A stretch of 6,429 bases of DNA from Candidatus Finniella inopinata (lineage in GTDB: Bacteria; Pseudomonadota; Alphaproteobacteria; Paracaedibacterales; CAITNM01). Positions 1 to 6,429 of this stretch are shown here, one piece after another. The notes under the pieces are model-generated. The model worked only from the letters and a program-made list of their open reading frames with translations, made no database searches and was not told where the DNA came from. Numbering within the stretch: position 1 is the stretch's first letter; the number at the start of each line of letters is the position of its first letter. The position numbers and the translations under genes were made by a program. The stretch lies in assembly GCA_945903885.1 (NCBI GenBank), contig CAMDPB010000067.1, positions 1-6,429 of the forward strand, given 5' to 3'.

Positions 1-147
1 AAAAAGTATAAAATTGACCTTTTTTTAAATACAGCCACCAATGACCAACGAATTGCCCTAGTGGCTGATGATAGTTTAAATCATACTGACGACATTATTA
101 AACTTTTGAACGAAAAAATTCCTAACATTCAAGAAATAAAGGAATAG
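1..147 (+). CDS. skp: OmpH/Skp-family periplasmic chaperone, C-terminal 48 residues (5' end outside window)
   Basis: The reading frame is open from the first base to a TAG at 145-147 and gives 48 residues. Skp/OmpH proteins are trimeric periplasmic chaperones that hold unfolded outer-membrane proteins on their way to the BAM complex. Two things support the call. First, the fragment has the family's C-terminal pattern: a YKIDLFL strand, then a variable stretch, an ALVADDS strand and a final helix HTDDIIKLLNEKIP, comparable to the IDLVV...DITADVLKQV ending of E. coli Skp. Second, it lies directly upstream of lpxD, the usual place for skp/ompH in proteobacteria. The signal peptide and long coiled-coil arms would be in the missing part. 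It ends 2 bases before lpxD, so the two are almost certainly co-transcribed. Family assignment is fairly sure; the fragment is too short to rule out a divergent relative. Confidence 0.72.
   Translation, partial: KKYKIDLFLNTATNDQRIALVADDSLNHTDDIIKLLNEKIPNIQEIKE
138..143 (+). promoter_or_regulatory. Ribosome binding site of lpxD
   Basis: AAAGGA lies 6 bases upstream of the ATG at 150-152 and inside the last codons of the preceding skp/ompH gene. This supports the ATG at 150 as the lpxD start and suggests translational coupling between the two genes. Confidence 0.6.
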
Positions 148-149
148 TA

Positions 150-1142
150 ATGTTTTTTCAAAAATCCCCTCCCATTTTTATTGAGCAGTTGGCAAAGATT
201 ATTGATGCCAAAGTTGATGTTTCTAGCCTGCTCATTAAAAACGTGGGACCGCTAGATAACCTTCAAGAGGGCATTATTGGGTGTTATCACAACACAAAAT
301 ATAAAGCGTCTTTAACAGAAGCAAAAAGCGGATTTTGTATTTTAAAAGAAGAAGATAAACATTTGCTGAAAAACGATGTAATAGGTTTGTTTACGCCAAC
401 ACCTTACCGAGCGTTTGGAAAAGCTGCTTTGTATTTTTACGCAAAACCACAATCCACTGGAGAAATTTCTAAATTATCCGACATTCACCCATCTGCTAGA
501 ATTGGGAAAAATTGTCAGGTAGAAGCTTTTGCTGTAATCAAATCTTTTGCTCAAATTGGTGATAATACAATTATTCGTAGCAATTGTGTGGTTGGTGAAC
601 ACGTAAGCATCGGCAAAGATAGCTTACTTGAGCATGGCGTTATTGTGACGAATACGCTTGCTGGAGACCGACTATATGTTAAGCCTGGGTCATGTATAGG
701 ACAACCAGGATTTGGTTTTCATATGGACGAAAGAGGACATTTTGATATTCCACAGATTGGATGCGTACGTATTGGTAACGATGTGCAAATTGGCGCAAAT
801 ACAACAATTGATCGCGGCAGTCAGCATGACACTATTATCGGAAATTTTTGTCGTATTGATAACCTGGTTCAAATTGCCCACAACGTTGAGCTGGGCGATG
901 GCTGCGTCATTGTATCGCAGGTAGGAATTGCTGGAAGCGCTAAATTAGGTAAATTTGTGATTGCAGGAGGGCAAGTAGGAATTGCTGGACACCTAAAAAT
1001 TGGTGACGGCGTAAAAATTGCAGCACAAAGTGGCTTGATGAGAGATGTGCCTGCCGGTGAAACTATTTCCGGTTCGCCTGCTATTCCAATTCGTGATTGG
1101 CATAAGCAAACCATAGCAATACAGCGTCTTTCTAAAAAGTAA
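150..1142 (+). CDS. lpxD: UDP-3-O-(3-hydroxyacyl)glucosamine N-acyltransferase LpxD
   Basis: LpxD transfers a 3-hydroxyacyl chain from acyl carrier protein to the 2-amino group of UDP-3-O-acylglucosamine, the third step of lipid A synthesis, in the cytoplasm. The 330 residues fit the family (E. coli 341). Residues 1 to about 105 form the N-terminal uridine-binding domain, with the conserved NVGPLDNLQEG stretch at 31-41. From about 110 to 300 runs a left-handed beta-helix of hexapeptide repeats (IGKNCQVEAF, IGDNTIIRSN and so on). The GQPGFGF motif is at 184-190, TTIDRG at 218-223, and the catalytic histidine is H244 in VQIAHNVELGDG, matching E. coli H239; GIAGHLKIGDG at 278-288 is also typical. 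The C-terminal tail is short. No key residue is missing. The start is supported by an AAAGGA site 6 bases upstream. The gene follows skp/ompH by 2 bases, but the usual next gene, fabZ, is absent; instead a convergent gene begins 2 bases after the TAA. Confidence 0.96.
   Translation: MFFQKSPPIFIEQLAKIIDAKVDVSSLLIKNVGPLDNLQEGIIGCYHNTKYKASLTEAKSGFCILKEEDKHLLKNDVIGLFTPTPYRAFGKAALYFYAKPQSTGEISKLSDIHPSARIGKNCQVEAFAVIKSFAQIGDNTIIRSNCVVGEHVSIGKDSLLEHGVIVTNTLAGDRLYVKPGSCIGQPGFGFHMDERGHFDIPQIGCVRIGNDVQIGANTTIDRGSQHDTIIGNFCRIDNLVQIAHNVELGDGCVIVSQVGIAGSAKLGKFVIAGGQVGIAGHLKIGDGVKIAAQSGLMRDVPAGETISGSPAIPIRDWHKQTIAIQRLSKK
921..989 (+). repeat. 15-bp exact direct repeat inside lpxD
   Basis: GTAGGAATTGCTGGA occurs at 921-935 and again at 975-989, exactly 54 bases (18 codons) apart. 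Both copies are in frame and encode VGIAG (residues 258-262 and 276-280). Eighteen residues are one full turn of the LpxD beta-helix, so the protein repeat is expected; identity at every codon position is the less expected part. A deletion between the copies would stay in frame and remove one coil. Confidence 0.85.
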
Positions 1143-1144
1143 AA

Positions 1145-2356
1145 TTAAATTTCTTGATTTTTAGAATCAATCGAAGGACGTAATATTATTAACAATATCA
1201 AAGCAAGCAAAGCAATCATTCCGCTACCCATGAACGTTACAAATTGGTCAAACTTATCAGCAAGAGAACCACCAATGAAACCAGCAAGTAATATACCACT
1301 TGCATTAATAAGGTAGTAAAAACCTATGCCTGTTCCTCGTAAGTCCTCTGGAATTTGATCTGCTATGATGCACAAGAACATGTCTTGGCTCATGCCAATT
1401 TGAATGCCCCATAGCCCCACTCCAATAAGCATTAAAGGAAGGCTACTAGAAAATGCTAGAAAGGCATCTGCCACTATCAGTATGACAAAGCTTAATGCTA
1501 AAAAACCGTAGCGGCCTAGCCGGTCAGAAAGCATGCCAACGGGATAGGAAAATAGGGAATTTGTGCAGTTATACAAAATTAAAATCCCATGAGCAAAGCT
1601 AGGGTCCATGCCAAAACTTTGGATAGCATGCAAAACAAGCATGGATTCCCCAATGCGTGAGCTCATAAACACCATAGCGACAATCATTAGCAACCAGTAA
1701 GGCTTGCCCAATCTTGCTAAATCTTTAAGGTGCAACGGGTGGCGTATGGGTTTTTTATCTGCGGTTACTTCTTTTTCATGAGGATCTTTAACAAAAAAGA
1801 GCAACAAGAAAAATCCCACGGCAGCTGGGATACTTGCCCACATAAAAACCTGTTGAATATTTTGACCGGTCATGGTCATAGCAACAATTCCAAGCACCCC
1901 CCCAACGAATGAACCTGCAGTAGCCATGCTTTGACGCAAGCCAAAGCATGCACCCTTCGTTCCATCAGGCGCTAAATCTCCAACCAAAGCGTCACGTGGA
2001 GTAGATTGCATCCCGTTGCCTAAACGATCAAGAAGTCTGGCAATAATCACCATAGGAACGGTTGCAAAAAGGGCAAATATTGGTTTTGCGATAGTGACCA
2101 TAGCAAAGCCAATGACCATAACTTTTTTCGGGCGACGCAAGTAATCACTAATTAAACCAGAAAGAAGCTTCATGACAAAGGCCATGGCTTCAAAAAACCC
2201 TTCAAGCATTACGATAAAGCCTGTGCCTGCTCCCAGAATTTGCTTTAAGTAAAGTGCAACAACACCAAATACCATAACCGTGGAGATGTTAAGCAGCATA
2301 CTGGCAAAACCAATAGCCCAGATAGATAAAGGAATTTTAGATTTAGCAATATTCAT
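1145..2356 (-). CDS. MFS transporter of unknown substrate
   Basis: A 403-residue inner-membrane protein of the major facilitator superfamily, of normal length and consistent with 12 membrane helices in two halves. The first half runs from about 11 to 188; a polar cytoplasmic loop (about 190-216, KDPHEKEVTADKK and following) separates it from the second half, about 218-393. The classic loop 2-3 motif is GLISDYLRRPKK at 67-78, and its counterpart in the second half is GMLSDRLGR at 274-282. A charged segment RLLDRLGNGMQSTPRDAL (107-124) marks a subfamily common in bacterial MFS_1 permeases; E337-DLRGTGIGFYYL resembles the helix 10-11 region. None of this fixes the substrate: a metabolite, amino acid or drug is possible. 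The ATG at 2354-2356 has no clear Shine-Dalgarno site (TTTGG only), but the next methionine, M20, is inside the first helix. The gene runs with rpoC, 94 bases downstream of it beyond a terminator, and converges on lpxD. It is intact, and I see no composition break. Confidence 0.9.
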   Translation of the reverse strand: MNIAKSKIPLSIWAIGFASMLLNISTVMVFGVVALYLKQILGAGTGFIVMLEGFFEAMAFVMKLLSGLISDYLRRPKKVMVIGFAMVTIAKPIFALFATVPMVIIARLLDRLGNGMQSTPRDALVGDLAPDGTKGACFGLRQSMATAGSFVGGVLGIVAMTMTGQNIQQVFMWASIPAAVGFFLLLFFVKDPHEKEVTADKKPIRHPLHLKDLARLGKPYWLLMIVAMVFMSSRIGESMLVLHAIQSFGMDPSFAHGILILYNCTNSLFSYPVGMLSDRLGRYGFLALSFVILIVADAFLAFSSSLPLMLIGVGLWGIQIGMSQDMFLCIIADQIPEDLRGTGIGFYYLINASGILLAGFIGGSLADKFDQFVTFMGSGMIALLALILLIILRPSIDSKNQEI

Positions 2357-2382
2357 AAAACCAAACTGGAAAATGAAAGATT

Positions 2383-2411
2383 AAAATACCAATTAGAAAA
2401 TAAAAAAACAA
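2383..2411 (-). promoter_or_regulatory. Possible weak promoter for the MFS gene
   Basis: Read on the minus strand, TTGTTT (2406-2411) and TATTTT (2383-2388) are separated by 17 bases. They match the sigma-70 consensus at 3 of 6 and 4 of 6 positions and would give a leader of about 20 bases before the ATG at 2356. The -35-like part overlaps the distal arm of the rpoC terminator. In DNA this AT-rich such matches arise easily by chance, so this is only a candidate. Confidence 0.2.
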
Positions 2412-2430
2412 GCATAAAGCTTGCTTTTTT
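2402..2430 (-). terminator. Intrinsic terminator of rpoC
   Basis: On the minus strand, 20 bases after the rpoC TAG, the RNA would form a stem GCAAGC / GCUUGU with a UUUAU loop, closed by a G-U pair and extended by six A-U pairs, then run into a U tract (complement of 2402-2408). On the plus strand the core is the same CAAGC / GCTTG with a T tract at 2425-2430, but the G-U pair becomes an A-C mismatch at 2408/2424, so that direction is weaker. It therefore best serves rpoC and separates it from the MFS gene. Confidence 0.8.
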
Positions 2431-2450
2431 ATTTATTTAGACTCTATTAC

Positions 2451-5400
2451 CTAAGCAACAGACTGCTTAGCATCCTTGTCTTTAGGAGCAGCTTGAATCA
2501 GTAAATCTTTATCACGATCTTGAGCTGTTGCTTTCATACGACGCATAGCACTACCTGTACCTGCAGGGATCAAACGACCCACAATCACGTTTTCTTTCAA
2601 TCCAGCCAAAACATCAAGTTTACCAGAAACAGCAGCTTCTGTTAGAACACGTGTGGTTTCTTGGAAGGATGCTGCTGAAATAAATGATTTCGTATGCAAT
2701 GAGGCTTTTGTAATACCCTGAAGAATAGGCTGACCTGAAGCAGGACGCTTACCTTCTTTAATAAGAGCATTATTTGTATGATCATAAATAACTCGATCTA
2801 CGTGATCTCCAACAATAAAATTGGTGTCTCCAGCATCATATACCTCAGTTTTTTGTAACATTTGACGTACAATAACTTCGATATGCTTATCATTAATAGC
2901 AATGCCTTGCAAACGATATACTTGTTGAATTTCGCTGACTAAATACACAGCCAAGGCTTCAACGCCCATAACGCGCAAAATGTCGTGAGGAACAGGATTA
3001 CCTTCAACTACAAGGTCACCTTTTCTCACATAATCACCTTCTTGAATAACGATATGTCTACCACGAGGCACCAAATATTCTACTGGTTGCAAAGCATCAT
3101 TTTCAGGTGTGACAATGATACGGCGTTTCGCTTTATAGTCCTTACCAAATTCAATTTTTCCATCAAACTCAGCAATGATTGCTGCATCCTTAGGCTGACG
3201 TGCTTCAAACAACTCAGAAACTCGTGGCAAACCACCAGTAATGTCGCGTGTTTTTGAAGTTTCACGAGGGATACGCGCAATCACCTCACCAGCTGGGATA
3301 TTAACACCATTTTCAACAGAAATAATTGCATCAATTGGCAAGAAGTAACGTGCTTCAAGGCCGTTTGATAATTTGATTGGATTGCCCTTTGCATCGCGCA
3401 TGCTAATCATTGGTCGAAGCTCAGCGCTTGTACGAGATGATTTAGCATCAATAACTGCACGACTGGAAATACCAGTAGATTCATCAATCACCTCTCGCAT
3501 AGTTACGCTATCGATCAAGTCAACGAAGTGAGCCACACCTTCTTTTTCTGTTATTACAGGAATTGTATATGCGTCCCATTCAGCAATTTTTTGCCCTTGT
3601 TTAATAGCAGCACCTTCTTTTATCAAAAGTTTTGCTCCGTATTGAATTCGATAATGCACACGTTCACGATTCTGATCATCAAGAACAATGACTTCACCAT
3701 TACGTGAAAGCACAACACTTTGACCAGATGCGTTGTCAATCGCATTAATATTTTTATACCTAACTTTACCAGGCATTGAGCTTTCTATGCTCGATTGCTC
3801 AGCACTTCGTTGAGCAGCACCGCCCATATGGAAAGTACGCATGGTTAACTGTGTACCAGGCTCTCCAATTGACTGAGCAGCTATAACACCAACAGCTTCG
3901 CCTACGTTTACAGAGGTTCCACGAGCTAAGTCACGTCCATAGCACTTAGCGCAAATAGCCGTTTCCATTTCACAGGTCAAAACAGAACGAATTCTGACTT
4001 CATGAATACTAGCCTCACTAATAAGCTCAGCTGTGTCTTCTAAAATCATTTCGCCTGCAGCAACAATAACTGCATTCGTTAATGGATGGACAATATCTTC
4101 TGAAGCAGTGCGTCCCAAAATACGATCAGTCAATGGGACCACTGTGTTCGCACCTTCAACAACTGATCTCATGTGTATACCTTGTGTGGTTCCACAATCA
4201 TCAGCAACAATGATACAATCTTGAGCAACGTCAACCAAACGACGCGTTAAGTACCCTGAGTTTGCTGTTTTCAAAGCTGTATCCGAAAGACCTTTACGTG
4301 CACCATGGGTTGAAATGAAATATTCAAGAACGTGCAAACCTTCTTTAAAGTTTGAAATAATTGGAGTTTCCATAATGTCACCAGACGGTCTTGTCATCAA
4401 ACCACGCATGCCGGCCATCTGACGCATCTGTGTGACTGAGCCACGAGCCTTTGAGTGAATCATCATGTAAACCGCATTAAACGGCTCACCTGGAAGATTT
4501 TTTGACATCGCTTGTAACATGGCATCACCAACTTTATCAGTACAACGCCCCCAAGCATCAACTACCTTGTTATATTTTTCACCCTGAGTAATTAGGCCGT
4601 CTAAGTACTGTTGCTCATATTCTGCAACAGCAGATTTTGTTTGCCCAATCAATACTTCTTTTTCTTTTGGAACAATCAAATCGTCTTTACCAAAGGAAAC
4701 TCCGCTCTTAGTCATGTAAGTGAAGCCTAGAGTCATAATGCGATCCACAAAGATAACTGTTTCTTTTTGTCCGCAGTGACGATAAACATCATCAACTAGA
4801 GAGCTGATTTCATTTGAAGTCATTACTTGGTTTACAAGTTCATAAGGCATTTTGTAATGCTTTGGCAAATAGTTACCAAGGAACAAACGACCAGGTGTTG
4901 TGTCTACACGCTGATAGGTAACACTTCCATCTTCGTGATAAACAGGAACTCGAGCTTTTACTTTTGAGTGAATGTGTAAATGACCTTGTGATAGAGCATG
5001 TTCAACTTCAGAAATATCTGAAATAAGACTACCCTCACCAGGCATGCCATCAGCCATTAAGCTCAAGTAATATATTCCAAGAACAATATCTTTAGAAGGA
5101 ACGATAATTGGACGTCCGCTCGATGGGCTTAGGATGTTGTTTGTCGACATCATCAACACACGAGCTTCAAGCTGCGCCTCTAAAGAAAGTGGTATATGCA
5201 CCGCCATTTGGTCTCCGTCGAAGTCAGCGTTAAATGCTGTACAAACAAGCGGATGCAATTGAATTGCCTTTCCTTCAATAAGCACAGGCTCAAAAGCCTG
5301 AATACCTAATCGGTGAAGAGTTGGTGCGCGGTTCAGCAACACTGGGTGCTCACGAATTACATCTTCAAGGACATCCCAAACCTCAGGACGTTCTTTTTCA

Positions 5401-6429
5401 ACCATTCTCTTAGCAGCCTTTAGCGTGCTAGCAAGTCCGTAACGCTCTAATCTCGCATAAATAAATGGACGGAATAACTCCAAAGCCATCTTCTTAGGAA
5501 GACCACATTGGTGCAATTTCAACTCAGGACCAACCACAATCACAGAACGACCAGAATAGTCAACACGCTTACCTAGTAGGTTTTGGCGGAAACGACCCTG
5601 CTTACCCTTAAGCATATCTGCCAACGATTTTAGAGGACGCTTATTTGTACCAGTAATGGCACGACCACGACGGCCGTTGTCAAACAACGCATCGACTGAT
5701 TCTTGCAGCATGCGATTTTCATTGCGAATAATTATTTCTGGTGCACGAAGCTCAATAAGACGCTTCAAACGATTATTTCTGTTAATAACGCGGCGATATA
5801 AGTCATTTAAATCTGAAGTGGCAAATCGACCACCATCAAGCGGAACCAATGGACGTAGCTCAGGTGGAATTACCGGAATAACTTCCATTACTAAACATTC
5901 AGGAGGCGTATTCGATTCTAAAAATGCCTCTAAAAGCTTCAAGCGCTTCATTATCTTTTTGCGACGTATTTCAGACGAACATTCTATAAGATCTTGACGA
6001 AGTTTTTCACTTTCGCTCTTAGGCTCAATCTTGCGCAGCATTTCACGTAATGCTTCAGCGCCAATACCTGCATTGAAAGCTTCTTCGCCGTACTCATCTT
6101 GAGCTTGCATAAATTCTTCTTCAGTTAACAACTGTCCGTAAGACATTGCTGTCATACCAGGATCAAGAACAACATAACTTTCAAAATACAGAATCTTTTC
6201 AAGATCTTTTAGTGCAATATCAAGCAGCATTCCTGCGCGACTAGGCAAAGATTTTGTAAACCAAATATGAGCAACAGGAGCCGCCAATTCGATGTGCCCC
6301 ATCCGGTCACGACGGACCTTACTTAGCGTAACTTCAACCCCACATTTTTCGCATATCACACCGCGATACTTCATGCGTTTGTATTTTCCACACAAACATT
6401 CGTAGTCTTTTACCGGACCAAAAATACGC
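2451..6429 (-). CDS. rpoC: DNA-directed RNA polymerase subunit beta' (5' end outside window)
   Basis: RpoC is the beta' subunit of RNA polymerase and carries the catalytic magnesium site. The window holds 1325 residues; the frame is open to the right edge, beginning RIFGPVKDYEC (residue 60 in E. coli), so about 59 residues are missing and the full protein would be near 1384 (E. coli 1407). Landmarks in order: zinc site 1 cysteines at 6396-6398, 6390-6392, 6351-6353 and 6342-6344; the GKRVDYSGRSVIVVGPEL region; the catalytic NADFDGD at 5211-5231 with all three aspartates; the bridge helix with THGARKG and TANSGYLTRR (about 4218-4310); zinc site 2 cysteines at 4194-4196, 3972-3974, 3951-3953 and 3942-3944, which align with E. 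coli C814, C888, C895 and C898; and the trigger loop ending TMRTFHMGG, its histidine (3828-3830) matching H936. The proteobacterial insertion in the trigger loop is present. One oddity is HSKARGS at about E. coli position 729, where glycine is usual. The gene ends in TAG at 2451-2453 before a terminator; rpoB should lie just beyond the right edge. Confidence 0.99.
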   Translation of the reverse strand, partial: RIFGPVKDYECLCGKYKRMKYRGVICEKCGVEVTLSKVRRDRMGHIELAAPVAHIWFTKSLPSRAGMLLDIALKDLEKILYFESYVVLDPGMTAMSYGQLLTEEEFMQAQDEYGEEAFNAGIGAEALREMLRKIEPKSESEKLRQDLIECSSEIRRKKIMKRLKLLEAFLESNTPPECLVMEVIPVIPPELRPLVPLDGGRFATSDLNDLYRRVINRNNRLKRLIELRAPEIIIRNENRMLQESVDALFDNGRRGRAITGTNKRPLKSLADMLKGKQGRFRQNLLGKRVDYSGRSVIVVGPELKLHQCGLPKKMALELFRPFIYARLERYGLASTLKAAKRMVEKERPEVWDVLEDVIREHPVLLNRAPTLHRLGIQAFEPVLIEGKAIQLHPLVCTAFNADFDGDQMAVHIPLSLEAQLEARVLMMSTNNILSPSSGRPIIVPSKDIVLGIYYLSLMADGMPGEGSLISDISEVEHALSQGHLHIHSKVKARVPVYHEDGSVTYQRVDTTPGRLFLGNYLPKHYKMPYELVNQVMTSNEISSLVDDVYRHCGQKETVIFVDRIMTLGFTYMTKSGVSFGKDDLIVPKEKEVLIGQTKSAVAEYEQQYLDGLITQGEKYNKVVDAWGRCTDKVGDAMLQAMSKNLPGEPFNAVYMMIHSKARGSVTQMRQMAGMRGLMTRPSGDIMETPIISNFKEGLHVLEYFISTHGARKGLSDTALKTANSGYLTRRLVDVAQDCIIVADDCGTTQGIHMRSVVEGANTVVPLTDRILGRTASEDIVHPLTNAVIVAAGEMILEDTAELISEASIHEVRIRSVLTCEMETAICAKCYGRDLARGTSVNVGEAVGVIAAQSIGEPGTQLTMRTFHMGGAAQRSAEQSSIESSMPGKVRYKNINAIDNASGQSVVLSRNGEVIVLDDQNRERVHYRIQYGAKLLIKEGAAIKQGQKIAEWDAYTIPVITEKEGVAHFVDLIDSVTMREVIDESTGISSRAVIDAKSSRTSAELRPMISMRDAKGNPIKLSNGLEARYFLPIDAIISVENGVNIPAGEVIARIPRETSKTRDITGGLPRVSELFEARQPKDAAIIAEFDGKIEFGKDYKAKRRIIVTPENDALQPVEYLVPRGRHIVIQEGDYVRKGDLVVEGNPVPHDILRVMGVEALAVYLVSEIQQVYRLQGIAINDKHIEVIVRQMLQKTEVYDAGDTNFIVGDHVDRVIYDHTNNALIKEGKRPASGQPILQGITKASLHTKSFISAASFQETTRVLTEAAVSGKLDVLAGLKENVIVGRLIPAGTGSAMRRMKATAQDRDKDLLIQAAPKDKDAKQSVA

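Noticed and set aside
869..1114. 81-codon minus-strand open frame opposite lpxD
   Set aside because: It has repeated Pro, Ile and Cys that mirror the hexapeptide codons of lpxD on the other strand, so it is an antisense echo of the beta-helix.
1154..1170. Inverted repeat TTGATT / AATCAA as terminator for lpxD or the MFS gene
   Set aside because: It has only six base pairs, mostly A-T, and no T run directly after it on either strand; it also lies inside the last MFS codons.
2357..2450. Small RNA, riboswitch or mobile-element remnant in the gap between rpoC and the MFS gene
   Set aside because: The gap is 94 bases of AT-rich sequence, explained by a terminator and a short leader. No terminal inverted repeats, target duplications or conserved RNA motif are visible.
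2985..3257. 90-codon open frame on the plus strand inside rpoC
   Set aside because: It is antisense to the conserved C-terminal half of rpoC, and the product resembles no family I know.
5656..5997. 113-codon open frame on the plus strand
   Set aside because: It lies wholly antisense to a highly conserved part of rpoC, its protein is rich in Arg and Ser with no family likeness, and no ribosome binding site or promoter stands out. It is a shadow of rpoC codon use.
6393..6395. Reading the TTG here as the start codon of rpoC
   Set aside because: The frame stays open upstream to the window edge and encodes RIFGPVKDYEC, which completes the first zinc-binding site. The TTG is the internal leucine between two zinc-binding cysteines.

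Overview
The window looks like chromosomal DNA of an AT-rich (by eye about 40% G+C) Gram-negative bacterium, most likely an alphaproteobacterium. The RpoC wording (for example the stretch after the bridge helix ending in VAQDCII, and the AGIGAEA segment near the N-terminus) and the GFGF motif of LpxD are typical of that class. Low G+C together with loss of usual gene neighbourhoods would suit a host-associated order such as Holosporales or Rickettsiales. That placement is inference from remembered family sequences, not a computed tree.

Layout: positions 1-147 (+) hold the last 48 codons of an OmpH/Skp-type periplasmic chaperone gene. Two bases later lpxD (150-1142, +) encodes the lipid A pathway acyltransferase. 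Two bases after the lpxD stop, the stop codon of a convergent MFS transporter gene begins (1145-2356, -). A 94-base gap follows; it holds a good intrinsic terminator in the rpoC direction and possibly a weak promoter for the transporter. From 2451 to the right edge runs rpoC (-), the beta' subunit of RNA polymerase. It lacks only about its first 59 residues, which lie outside the window.

Functionally, the left part serves the outer membrane: Skp escorts outer-membrane proteins through the periplasm, and LpxD makes the diacylglucosamine precursor of lipid A. The right part is core transcription. The transporter between them has no visible link to either. The notable point is arrangement rather than novelty: lpxD is not followed by fabZ-lpxA, rpoC is not followed by rpsL-rpsG, and the two clusters are joined tail to tail across one MFS gene. 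I found no RNA gene, CRISPR array, insertion sequence or undescribed system. The strongest small observations are a lysine in a normally invariant RpoC stretch, the broken neighbourhoods, and the strand-asymmetric terminator.
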